From the NCBI RefSeq assembly GCF_000517385.1, contig NZ_BAUW01000042.1:1-36311 (forward strand): DNA of 36,311 nucleotides. The letters run 5' to 3'. This DNA is from Mesobacillus boroniphilus JCM 21738 (GTDB lineage: Bacteria > Bacillota > Bacilli > Bacillales > Cytobacillaceae). A program made the translations under genes and the position numbers. The notes below the pieces were generated by a model that saw only the letters and a list, made by a program, of their open reading frames with translations, was not told the DNA's origin and searched no databases. Below, piece after piece: positions 16,952-23,788 of the stretch. Position 1 is the first letter of the stretch. Every line of letters starts with the position of its first letter.

Positions 16952-17863
16952 ATGGATCTTTCAATCAAACGGCAGAACTCCCGGAAAAAACTTTTAAGTG
17001 CCCGGATAAGAACTGCCGTTAAACAGCTATTTCATTTTGGCTGGGAGCAGGCATTATCGTGTGTGTTTCCGGTTGTGATTTTTGCCTCATTGGCCATTAC
17101 ACAAAACCTCCCGCTCCCATTTCTGCCGCGGTATGACTGGCTGCTCATCATCTTCCTTCTCATGCAGTGGTGGATGGTGCGTTCAGGGCTTGAAACAAAG
17201 GATGAGCTAAAGGTCATCACATTGTTCCACCTCATCGGTCTTGCGCTTGAAATTTTCAAGACGCATATGGGCTCCTGGTCTTACCCGGACGAAGGATACT
17301 TCAAAGTCTTTGGGGTGCCTTTGTATAGCGGCTTCATGTATGCGAGCGTAGCCAGTTATCTTTCCCAGGCGTGGAGAAGATTGAAGGTTGAACTGGTGAA
17401 ATGGCCGCCGTTTTTGATCGTGGTCCCTCTTGCGGCAGCGATTTATTTGAACTTTTTCACCCACCATTTTTGGCTGGACCTTCGCTGGTTGTTAGCCGGC
17501 CTCGTATTGATTGTCTTCTGGCAATCATGGGTCACTTATGAGGTGAATGGGGCACGCTACCGCATGCCGCTCGCGCTGTCTTTCATGCTGATCGGGTTTT
17601 TCATATGGATTGCCGAAAATATCGCAACATTCCTGGCGGCCTGGAAATATCCGAACCAAGCCGATGGATGGAGTCTCGTACATCTAGGAAAGGTAAGCTC
17701 GTGGGTCTTATTGGTGATTGTGAGCTTCCTGATTGTGTCGACGTTAAAGCAGATTAAAGGAAGATCCGTCGCAGCAGGAACCAACTATTTTATAAAAATA
17801 AAGCTTTGCAGGGGAGTGATGAGCATTGATTTAAAATATGGCCATGATTACCGAACAAATTAA
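16952..17863 (+). CDS. DUF817 domain membrane protein
   Basis: About 303 residues with eight or so hydrophobic helices. Recognisable family segments are FGWEQALSCVFPVVIFASLA, EIFKTHMGSWSYPDEGYFKV, VPLYSGFMYASVASY, FTHHFWLDLRWLL and WIAENIATFLAAWKYPNQ, which carry conserved charged and His residues typical of DUF817. The function is unknown. ATG 16952 is favoured by AAGAGGGTG just before it; ATG 16934 has a poor site. It follows yozG by 33 bp and may be in the same transcript. The last 30 residues after LKQIKGR are less family-like and overlap the next gene, so a lost frame near the end cannot be excluded. Confidence 0.82.
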   Translation: MDLSIKRQNSRKKLLSARIRTAVKQLFHFGWEQALSCVFPVVIFASLAITQNLPLPFLPRYDWLLIIFLLMQWWMVRSGLETKDELKVITLFHLIGLALEIFKTHMGSWSYPDEGYFKVFGVPLYSGFMYASVASYLSQAWRRLKVELVKWPPFLIVVPLAAAIYLNFFTHHFWLDLRWLLAGLVLIVFWQSWVTYEVNGARYRMPLALSFMLIGFFIWIAENIATFLAAWKYPNQADGWSLVHLGKVSSWVLLVIVSFLIVSTLKQIKGRSVAAGTNYFIKIKLCRGVMSIDLKYGHDYRTN

Positions 17864-18191
17864 AGATTTTTCGTTAAAAAACATCGAGCTCATTGATCAA
17901 TTCCTTTTGAACTTTAAAAATAATGCTGCCGATGGCCATTGTTTTCTCGACATTGATTTTATTATCAAGGATAAAAAGAAACAGTACATTTCCTGCTTTC
18001 GCTTCCATGACCCGGATCATATCGATTTTGAAAGCGGAGGCATCTATCATCAGATGTCCCTCGAGATTTACGACATAAGCGATAGAGACTGGGAAAAGAA
18101 GAAGAAATACGAAGTAATAGACTGCGAGGACCATACTTTGCACTTTTATTGTTCCGATATTGAAATCGTATCATTAAGAGAAGTTCTTTGA
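17838..18191 (+). CDS. Small soluble protein, unknown
   Basis: 117 residues, beginning MAMITEQIKDFSLKNIELID and continuing with CFLDIDFIIKDKKKQYISCF and FYCSDIEIVSLREVL. It has no membrane segment, and looks like an alternating strand-helix protein of about 13 kDa. The start overlaps the end of the DUF817 gene by 26 nt and has no good ribosome binding site, so it depends on coupling or has been misplaced by a lost base upstream. I do not recognise the family. Confidence 0.55.
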   Translation: MAMITEQIKDFSLKNIELIDQFLLNFKNNAADGHCFLDIDFIIKDKKKQYISCFRFHDPDHIDFESGGIYHQMSLEIYDISDRDWEKKKKYEVIDCEDHTLHFYCSDIEIVSLREVL

Positions 18192-18215
18192 AATTAGCCC
18201 GTGGAGCAGAGGTGC

Positions 18216-18401
18216 AGCAAGGGGATGGTTCCGGCGTCTCGTGAATGAAAGGATCTAACCATTTAATTAGGGCCAGTCTGAAATGAGGTTTGTCTTACTT
18301 CTTTTTTATCTTGTACTGCATAGATTCAGCCAAGATTAATTAGGGTTTTCTTAACTATTTTGATTCCAGACTGAGACGTCAGGACCGTCCCGGTGTCTCA
18401 G
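18216..18401. repeat. Type B palindromic repeats
   Basis: A half copy ATGGTTCCGGCGTCTCGTG is at about 18224-18242. A full copy CTGAGAC..GGACCGTCCCGGT..GTCTCAG is at 18371-18401. Between them CCAGTCTGAAA (about 18270) and TTCCAGACTG (about 18363) are a loose inverted pair. Confidence 0.65.
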
Positions 18402-18411
18402 GGAAAATGAT

Positions 18412-18588
18412 GTGAACAAGCAAGGGGTACTTCTTATTGGTGATATTATTCAAATAGTGGCCGATCGACAATGGGTCAGTTTCATGTACAGTTATCCCAA
18501 TCTGATTCCATTGCCAGCTAACATGAAGCAAAGGGTACGTCCCTCTGCTTCTGAATTAGCAAAATTAGTAGGCGATTCCTACACGTGA
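18412..18588 (+). pseudogene. Fragment of an MBL-fold hydrolase
   Basis: A 58-codon frame reads KQGVLLIGDIIQIVADRQW and then VSFMYSYPNLIPLP. This is the C-terminal part of a metallo-beta-lactamase fold hydrolase: the Asp of LIGD is a metal ligand position, and VSFMYSYPNLIPLP is a typical ending. The upstream half is missing: a type B repeat ends just before it at 18401. Its tail is provided by a type A repeat (18525-18551, GAAGCAAAGGGTACGTCCC..GCTTC). It is a relic bracketed by repeats. Confidence 0.55.
18525..18551. repeat. Type A palindromic repeat
   Basis: GAAGCAAAGGGTACGTCCC followed by TCTGCTTC. It abuts the stop codon of the leftward NAD(P)H-binding gene (14 bp away), so it may also act as its terminator. 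Confidence 0.75.
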
Positions 18589-19185
18589 TTGGACATAATC
18601 GCTACTTTCTATCTGACGATAAGTAAATTCCGCCGTATCCGGCACTGATATTTTCATACCGCCTTCTGGCAAAAAATTACGTTCAATTCGATATTGTCCT
18701 TCTCTTTCTCCATCTGGCAAATATGTAGGACATACAATCGTCCAATCGAGTGTTGAGTGTTTCAGCATATCGTAAACTTTATGATGTTCTTCTGCTGCAC
18801 GGGTTGATTTACGTTTTGATTCACTTGACTGATAACGCATTACGGTTGGGGTAGTTCTACTTTGTAAGATCCCAGCGGTGCCTACCGTGATAATTCGTTG
18901 TATACCTTCATTTTGCATTGCATTGATAACTAGTGGCATACTTTCTGAAAGAGTGGTTGTGCCATCAGTATTTAATGCACTAATAACTACATCAATCCCC
19001 TGCATTGCACGTACTATATCATTTTTATTTAAAACATTCCCTTGAATAATGGTTAAATTTCCACTATTTATTTGAATCTTCTCTGGAGTGCGAACTAATA
19101 CAGTAACATGATGTCTATCATGAAGGGCATAAGTTAGTATTTGACTTCCAACTCGTCCAGTTGCACCTAAAATTAAAATATTCAA
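18565..19185 (-). CDS. NAD(P)H-binding (atypical SDR) protein
   Basis: 206 residues. A Rossmann fold opens directly at the N-terminus, NILILGATGRVGSQIL (GxxGxxG), followed by VTVLVRTPEKI, the GNVLNKNDIVRAMQGIDVVI strand pair and WTIVCPTYLPDGEREG. This is the NAD(P)-binding PF13460 family of NmrA-like or flavin-reductase-like epimerases, which bind dinucleotides and act in the cytoplasm on unknown substrates. The start is TTG 19185, 9 nt behind AGGAGG; the frame extends ten codons upstream without a site. The family-typical C-terminus RVGIAY shows it is complete. Confidence 0.85.
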   Translation of the reverse strand: MNILILGATGRVGSQILTYALHDRHHVTVLVRTPEKIQINSGNLTIIQGNVLNKNDIVRAMQGIDVVISALNTDGTTTLSESMPLVINAMQNEGIQRIITVGTAGILQSRTTPTVMRYQSSESKRKSTRAAEEHHKVYDMLKHSTLDWTIVCPTYLPDGEREGQYRIERNFLPEGGMKISVPDTAEFTYRQIESSDYVQSRVGIAY

Positions 19186-19884
19186 AAGTATAATCCTCCT
19201 ATTTACGAATACCAATATTACAATACACTATAAATACTATTATTTCGTCTTTTACAGCACTCTTCCACTAAGCTGCTTCTTCGATAAGGATTTTACCAAA
19301 AAAGTGCGTCAATCCTTCCTGGATCAACGCACCGTAAATGTACATTTCTTTACCAAATAGCAAACCCTAAATAGGTCTAATTCTTCTTTAGTTTTATCAT
19401 AAGAATTAACACGTAAATAGCACACTGATAAGGAGCATGATAATGGCATTTTTGTGTTGTTTTTTTCGCGTTTTTGCACTCCAAAAGAGAACCTATTATG
19501 TCCATTGGCAGGGAAGGCCTTTATTTTGTTTTTCATCATTATTGAACTATCCTTATGTCTTCCATCGGTATCATTCTAGCCCATTGAAGTTAGAATATAT
19601 TATTGCTAGTATTCTATAATTATAGATTATTGGAGGATGAATCATGGTGATGTTAGTGCGATTTATTTATCATGCCCGTCCTGTTTGGATGGTCTTGCTG
19701 TTTAAAGACTTAAGCTGATGTAACAAAGGCTTCTCTTATCATTATATTGGTTCCAGAATGGCACAAGGAAACCGTCCCTGACTCTTGTTCATCAAGGAGG
19801 GGCAATCGGTGTAAAAAGTATTGTCAGAACAGAAAGACGCTTCAGGTTCAGGCTTCTGAATAAGCGAGAGGTGGGTGTAGCGAA
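19186..19884. other. Intergenic region, no convincing gene
   Basis: This 700-bp stretch holds a leftward terminator (19297-19332), a 24-codon plus-strand ORF at 19644-19718 with a good GGAGG site (begins MVMLVRFIYHARPVW), a TATAAT box near 19614, and a degenerate type B repeat at 19759-19785 (CACAAGGAAACCGTCCCTG). Frames of 60-70 codons on either strand between 19324 and 19619 have no coding character. The leftward terminator suggests that a minus-strand gene once lay there. Confidence 0.5.
19297..19332 (-). terminator. Leftward rho-independent terminator
   Basis: On the minus strand GTGCGT-TG-ATCC pairs with GGAT-TG-ACGCAC (symmetric internal mismatch), followed by TTTTTT. No recognised minus-strand gene precedes it. 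Confidence 0.7.
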
Positions 19885-21072
19885 ATGTGGAATAGATTAA
19901 AAAGGCTTCATCATCTGAATGGATATGCTACCTTATTTTTATTCATTAGCGGGATCTTGCTTTTCATTCCTTCATTAAGAGGGCCGCTGGCTTCATATCG
20001 TGTCATGTTGAAGGATGCGCATATTTGGATCGGTTTTGCAACTGTAGCCTTCCTTCTGCTTTATTTCCGCTATTTTGCTTTCCATTACAAAGTCATAAAA
20101 AAACAACAAGGGAAGAAACGGAATCTTGCGATCGTTATTGGATTGATCATTGGATGGATTATTAGCGGTACGGTTCTGACGTTTCAAAGGAGTCTTCCTG
20201 AAGCACTCGTTCAAGCTTCATTGATCGTGCATGATGTATTCACCTGGATTGGTCTGCCGGTCCTCCTTTTCCACTCAGTGACCAGGTCAGGCTGGTTTCG
20301 TAAAAGATCAGATCAACTTCAGGAAAAAAAGAAAGAACTATATGCCTTCAGCCGCAGAGGGTTTTTCAAATACGGCATTGTCACTTTGCTTGCGATCTTT
20401 TTGGGTCCATCTATATATAAATGGTTTAAACAAGTAATGGATGATGGGGGATCGACACTGCAGGAGGTGGCGCTGAACAGCACAAATGAGCTCTCGCCCC
20501 TGCCAATTCCCGCCAAGCAATCCTCCCCTCCAATTGGTGGAGGGTATGAAGGCAAATTCAGGATTTATACAGTAACGGAGACACCGGTTTTTACGAATGA
20601 AAATTGGAATTTTACGATTGATGGACTGGTTGATGAACCAGTGTCGTTGTCATGGGAGGAATTCGTCAAATTGAAGAGGAAAGTCCAGGTCAGTGATTTT
20701 CACTGCGTTACGGGATGGTCCGTGCTTCATGTCACGTATGAAGGCATCCTGCTGAAAGATCTCATGAAGAAGGTAAAGCTGAAAGAGAACGCCTCCCATC
20801 TGAAGTTTTACTCAGGCGACGGTGTATATACTGACTCATTGTCCCTTGAACAGGCAGTCTTGGATGATGTCATGGTCGCTGTGCTCATGGATGGAGAGCT
20901 GATCCCGTCAGATTATGGAGGCCCCGTCCGGCTGATTGTCCCCAAAATGTATGCCTACAAATCCGTGAAATGGCTTGTCAGAGTTGAAGCCATCGATCAT
21001 GTCCACGAAGGCTACTGGCAAGTGAGGGGATATGATACCGATGCATGGGTAGGATTAAAAGAGACAACTTGA
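19885..21072 (+). CDS. Molybdopterin-dependent oxidoreductase fused to a membrane cytochrome b-like domain
   Basis: 395 residues. Residues 1-135 form four membrane helices with histidines in or near them (H9, H10, H46, H67, H116, H130), like a di-heme cytochrome b. A linker then holds SRRGFFK (156-162) followed by a hydrophobic stretch, which looks like an internal twin-arginine signal anchor. Residues about 225-390 are the sulfite-oxidase-type Mo-binding domain (PF00174). FHCVTGWS contains Cys 274, the expected molybdenum ligand, with FYSGDGVYTDSLSLE and YGGPVRLIVPKMYAYKSVKW further on. The likely role is an electron-transfer reductase or oxidase at the outer membrane face, comparable to MsrP/MsrQ but in one chain. 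Its substrate is unknown. Start ATG follows GAGAGGTGG. Confidence 0.85.
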   Translation: MWNRLKRLHHLNGYATLFLFISGILLFIPSLRGPLASYRVMLKDAHIWIGFATVAFLLLYFRYFAFHYKVIKKQQGKKRNLAIVIGLIIGWIISGTVLTFQRSLPEALVQASLIVHDVFTWIGLPVLLFHSVTRSGWFRKRSDQLQEKKKELYAFSRRGFFKYGIVTLLAIFLGPSIYKWFKQVMDDGGSTLQEVALNSTNELSPLPIPAKQSSPPIGGGYEGKFRIYTVTETPVFTNENWNFTIDGLVDEPVSLSWEEFVKLKRKVQVSDFHCVTGWSVLHVTYEGILLKDLMKKVKLKENASHLKFYSGDGVYTDSLSLEQAVLDDVMVAVLMDGELIPSDYGGPVRLIVPKMYAYKSVKWLVRVEAIDHVHEGYWQVRGYDTDAWVGLKETT

Positions 21073-21148
21073 GCTAATCTTCATGGAGCGCAGCAAACAG
21101 GGAGCAAGGGTGACGAGGCTTTTGCTCCTTTTTTCGTCATTGATTTTG

Positions 21149-21232
21149 GAAGCAGAAGGTACGTCCCTATGCTTCGCTTTTTTCGCGCAAAACTTCCGAT
21201 TGTCCGCTTTAAGAACCGTCCCTGTGTTTTCT
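21149..21232. repeat. Type A plus type B palindromic repeats
   Basis: GAAGCAGAAGGTACGTCCC with ATGCTTC (about 21149-21175) is followed by AAGAACCGTCCCTGTGTTTT (about 21209-21228). They lie 75-160 bp after the molybdopterin gene. Confidence 0.7.
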
Positions 21233-21380
21233 GTTCTAATAAATGTTAAACAAAATGAGAAAATATTTTACATTTGCTTACTCTTATATGATTATTTACA
21301 CTTAAGATGTGGTATACTTTGAACAAAGTTGAACTAAATTTAACAACTTCTAATTAAAATGAACAAGTGTAAGAAATAAT

Positions 21381-21412
21381 AAAAAAGACCGCGGTACGGG
21401 AATACCACGGTC
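21381..21412 (-). terminator. Leftward terminator of the small hydrophobic peptide mRNA
   Basis: On the minus strand GACCGTGGTA pairs with TACCGCGGTC (one G-T) around a 6-nt loop, followed by TTTTTT. Confidence 0.8.
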
Positions 21413-21464
21413 AAGCCATGTGTCGCGATGAACGACCGGTGCACAAATAGTAAGATTCACGAAG

Positions 21465-21507
21465 GTAATCCACTCTTGTTTTGGCCGACGAGGTGGATTA
21501 CTTTTTT
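21465..21507 (+). terminator. Rightward terminator of the candidate antisense RNA
   Basis: A perfect 9-bp stem GTAATCCAC/GTGGATTAC with a 19-nt loop, followed by six T. It overlaps the stop codon of the peptide gene on the other strand. Confidence 0.8.
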
Positions 21508-21575
21508 GTTACAGCAATGATTTGAACGACTAAAGCAATCAACAATACTACGAACGTTGCTGTCGCTAAATCCAT
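21498..21575 (-). CDS. 25-residue hydrophobic peptide, putative type I toxin
   Basis: The peptide begins MDLATATFVVLLIALVV and ends with QIIAVTKK: one membrane helix and a basic tail, as in type I toxins and small holin-like peptides of Bacillus. The start is strongly supported by GGAGGTGA 7 nt before ATG 21575. The Shine-Dalgarno is locked in a perfect hairpin, TGGAGG (21594-21599 on the plus strand) with CCTCCA (21583-21588), loop 5 nt. A promoter (TTTACG-17-TACAAT) lies upstream and a terminator downstream, so it is a self-contained transcript of about 245 nt. Its toxicity is inferred, not seen. Confidence 0.65.
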   Translation of the reverse strand: MDLATATFVVLLIALVVQIIAVTKK

Positions 21576-21634
21576 GATCTCACCTCCAATCGCTGGAGGA
21601 TTGATCGCCCACCTCGTCACATGACTATTCTTAT

Positions 21635-21663
21635 ATTGTATCTATTTATTAAAATACCGTAAA
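21635..21663 (-). promoter_or_regulatory. Promoter of the hydrophobic peptide mRNA
   Basis: On the minus strand TTTACG (21663-21658) and TACAAT (21640-21635) are separated by 17 bp. Transcription would start near 21628, placing GACGAGGTGG (21618-21609) close to the 5' end of the mRNA. Confidence 0.6.
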
Positions 21664-21752
21664 CTTTAAATCACGGAAGCGACAAGATTATTATATCTTT
21701 TGTAAAAGCAACTAAGAATAATAAGGTTTTTGTATCTATTTCGATATCCGAA

Positions 21753-21782
21753 TGAGACTCGAGAAACGCTCCCGCCTCTCCT
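21753..21782. repeat. Type B palindromic repeat
   Basis: ATGAGACTCGAGAAACGCTC then CCGCCTCTCC: GAGAC on the left, a degenerate ACCGTCCC core, and a decayed right arm. It directly precedes the IS3 remnant. Confidence 0.55.
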
Positions 21783-21791
21783 TTATATATG

Positions 21792-21974
21792 CTGGAGAGG
21801 TGCCCATATAAGACCTTTGAAGAACTTTCTGCGGCGATTGATGAGTACATATACTTTTATAATCATGAACGTTACCAAAAAAGATTAAACGGCCTTAGCC
21901 CGGTATAATACAGGGCCAAAGCCGTTTAGATAGTTTTTATTATTTCCACTGTCTACTTGACGGGGAGCAGTTCA
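21792..21974 (+). mobile_element. IS3-family (IS150-like) transposase remnant and right end
   Basis: A plus-strand frame reads CPYKTFEELSAAIDEYIYFY, NHERYQKRLNGLSPV, then a stop and YRAKAV, which is the C-terminus of an IS3-family OrfB (usual ending SPVxYR). The TAA in place of the residue before YR is a nonsense change. CCACTGTCTACTTGACGGGG (about 21946-21965) resembles the terminal inverted repeat of IS150-group elements. The rest of the element is missing; a type B repeat lies at the left break and a type A half (ACGTCCCTTCGCTTCTC) at the right. Confidence 0.75.
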
Positions 21975-22040
21975 ACGTCCCTTCGCTTCTCGACACTATT
22001 CCTATGGTTTTACTTTTTCTAATTTTAAAGAAAAAAGTAG

Positions 22041-22070
22041 TTGACACTAAAAATAAATTTATGTTATTAT
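22041..22070 (+). promoter_or_regulatory. Promoter of the CarD-family gene
   Basis: TTGACA (22041-22046) and TATTAT (22065-22070) with an 18-bp spacer, in very AT-rich DNA 69 bp before the start. Confidence 0.65.
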
Positions 22071-22138
22071 TAAAAATTTGATAAAAAATAATATATATGT
22101 TAAGGTTAAGAAGGTTACCAAATATGGAGGTGGATTAT

Positions 22139-22600
22139 TTGTTCCAAATTGACGATACGATTGTTTATCCAATGCACGGAGTAGGTATTATTAAAGCTAT
22201 AGAAGAAAAGGAAATCTCAGGGGAAAAACAACAGTATTATGTCATAAAGATGTTAATCGGTAATATGCAAGTCATGATTCCTGCGGGGAAAATATTGAAT
22301 TCAAATATACGACCTGTTACTGACATAATTGCATTAAAACACATCATAAACATTTTTCATCATGGAGAATCTGATAGACTACTGCCGTGGAAACAAAGGT
22401 ATAAAGTGAACACGGACAAAATAAAAACAGGTAAAATACAAGAATGTAGTGAAGTTGTACGTGATTTAATGCGTATGAAGAAAGAAAAAGCACTTAATAC
22501 AAGCGAAAAAAAAATGTTAGATAACGCACATAAATTTTTGATTAGTGAACTGGAATTAATTAAAGGGATTACTGAAAATCAAATAAAAAGTTTCTGTTAA
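22139..22600 (+). CDS. ydeB: CarD family transcriptional regulator (YdeB-like)
   Basis: 153 residues. The N-terminal Tudor-like RNA-polymerase interaction domain reads DDTIVYPMHGVGIIKAIEEK (GVG turn), then QQYYVIKMLIGNMQVMIPAGK. The C-terminal helical DNA-binding part includes LLPWKQRYKVNTDKIKTGKI, EVVRDLMRMKKEKALNTSEKKML and ENQIKSFC; it closely follows B. subtilis YdeB from memory. CarD proteins bind the polymerase beta subunit and stabilise open promoters. The start is TTG 22139 after GGAGGTG at normal spacing; the frame runs 14 codons upstream without a site. Confidence 0.92.
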   Translation: MFQIDDTIVYPMHGVGIIKAIEEKEISGEKQQYYVIKMLIGNMQVMIPAGKILNSNIRPVTDIIALKHIINIFHHGESDRLLPWKQRYKVNTDKIKTGKIQECSEVVRDLMRMKKEKALNTSEKKMLDNAHKFLISELELIKGITENQIKSFC

Positions 22601-22993
22601 GGTTTCTTTAATACATCTTCAAAGACATTCAACTTCTCCAACTCACCTTTAGAGCATTACCTCTTTTGTTTTTTCTACAATCTAATCCATTTTTATTACT
22701 TAAATTTCCTATACGAACGTTTGAAGTTTCATCAAATAACTCGATAAAATAGTCACTTGATTTTTGCAATCCTGATTCACACTGGCACGGACTAGGAGCC
22801 GTAAGGATGAAAGAGAGGTAGGGCTTTCATTGTTTTAGGTATATATTATTTAAGTCATTATTTCTAGAAGAAAAACAATCAATCTCACCTCTATCTTTAA
22901 GAATTTTTGCATCTACTAAGACAGTGAATAGTAATTGTTTAGCTTCCTTACGTAAAAGAAAAACGAATTTTTATCACCATATGGTCCGCTACA
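22601..22993. other. Intergenic region, possible minus-strand remnant
   Basis: No firm gene. On the minus strand from about 22965 to 22840 a frame reads LLRKEAKQLLFTVLVDAKIL and KDRGEIDCFSSRNNDL, which looks coding-like but has no clear start codon or ribosome binding site. It may be a relic. Confidence 0.35.
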
Positions 22994-23023
22994 AAAATGG
23001 TTTCCAGACGAGGAAACCATTTT
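22994..23023 (-). terminator. Perfect 12-bp hairpin, terminator of the XRE-cupin gene
   Basis: AAAATGGTTTCC pairs fully with GGAAACCATTTT around a 6-nt loop. Read leftward the stem is followed by TTTTTGT, typical of intrinsic termination. It lies 140 bp past the stop codon of the leftward regulator gene; a type B repeat (about 23135-23180) sits in between. Confidence 0.75.
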
Positions 23024-23162
23024 ATATGCATAACATTAGTAAAGATTACTGGTGATGATTTTAAATCCTTTGATGTGGGACGGTGATCATGTCCCCAAAA
23101 CTGCAAGAATGATTCCTCACACTTATTAACTACCGAGTGGGACGGCAGAACCATCCGTGTGT

Positions 23163-23651
23163 TTATCTGGATGAGACGACGAGGAATCTGATCGTTTGAT
23201 CTGTATGATTGTACCAATAATGCGTTTCACTGGCCGAAAAGAACCATGATTCTCCTTGTTGCAGTTCAATCATCTTTGTCTCTATTTGCAATGTCAATGT
23301 TCCTTCTATTACATAGACAAATTCATGGCCGCTATGTGAAAAGGGTTGTCCATCGCTTTGGTTTGCTGGGAGTGTGACGAGTATTGGGTGAAAGTCTGGG
23401 TTTGGGACTTGTTGTGTCAGGTCTTTATAATGAAATGAAGGTTCACTCATCGGCTCATTGTTACTTGGAAAAAAGGTACTTGGATTGACGCCTAGAACTT
23501 CGGATATTTTTCGCAATGACTCTAATGTGACACTGGACTTTCCTCGTTCGACTTGTGATAGAAAGCTGATGGATACACCGGCTCCTTCGGCAAGTTCCTT
23601 CAAAGTCATTTTTTTCTCTTTACGGATTTCTTTCAGTCGTACACCGATCAT
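23163..23651 (-). CDS. XRE-family regulator with C-terminal cupin domain
   Basis: 162 residues. The helix-turn-helix spans about residues 5-58: RLKEIRKEKKMTLKELAEGA, VSISFLSQVERGKSSVTLES and VLGVNPSTFF. The cupin (about 75-160) shows HPILVTLPANQS, FSHSGHEFVYVIEGTLTLQI and LQQGESWFFSASETHYWYN. Such HTH-cupin proteins sense small metabolites and control an adjacent transporter or catabolic operon. Here it is divergent from the MHS transporter, 137 bp apart. Start ATG 23651 follows AGGAGGTG; GTG 23663 lies inside that site. The C-terminus is shortened to FLVVSSR, where a type B repeat begins. Confidence 0.88.
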   Translation of the reverse strand: MIGVRLKEIRKEKKMTLKELAEGAGVSISFLSQVERGKSSVTLESLRKISEVLGVNPSTFFPSNNEPMSEPSFHYKDLTQQVPNPDFHPILVTLPANQSDGQPFSHSGHEFVYVIEGTLTLQIETKMIELQQGESWFFSASETHYWYNHTDQTIRFLVVSSR

Positions 23652-23715
23652 AGAATTCCCCACCTCCTATTTACCATTTTTAACCTAGATGAAGTTTGTG
23701 TCAATTTGAACAAAG

Positions 23716-23744
23716 TTGACAGAATATTAACCATTATCTAAAAT
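23716..23744 (+). promoter_or_regulatory. Sigma-A promoter of the MHS transporter
   Basis: TTGACA (23716-23721), 17-bp spacer, TAAAAT (23739-23744). It lies 45 bp before the transporter start, directly before the palindrome. Confidence 0.8.
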
Positions 23745-23746
23745 TT

Positions 23747-23767
23747 AATTGAAGTATCACTTCAATT
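23747..23767. promoter_or_regulatory. Operator candidate between the XRE-cupin and MHS genes
   Basis: AATTGAAGT (23747-23755), ATC, ACTTCAATT (23759-23767): perfect 9-bp arms. Its place just after the -10 box would block initiation, so it is the best candidate site for the divergent regulator. Confidence 0.65.
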
Positions 23768-23788
23768 TTAAAAGGGGAGGAAGAGAAA

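Larger units (their letters stand above)
21310..21507 (+). ncRNA. Candidate antisense (antitoxin) RNA
   Basis: An extended -10 (TGGTATACT, 21310-21318) could start a rightward RNA at about 21325. It would end at a strong terminator: GTAATCCAC (21465-21473) / GTGGATTAC (21493-21501) then TTTTTT (21502-21507). The predicted RNA of about 180 nt contains no ORF with a start site. It would overlap the 3' half of the leftward toxin mRNA over roughly 21380-21507, including the last codons, as SR4 does for bsrG in B. subtilis. This is inferred from signals only. Confidence 0.5.

Noticed and set aside
19437..19619. 60-codon plus-strand frame in the 19.2-19.9 kb gap
   Set aside because: The composition is not protein-like and no start signal precedes it. 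A leftward terminator nearby argues for a lost minus-strand gene instead.
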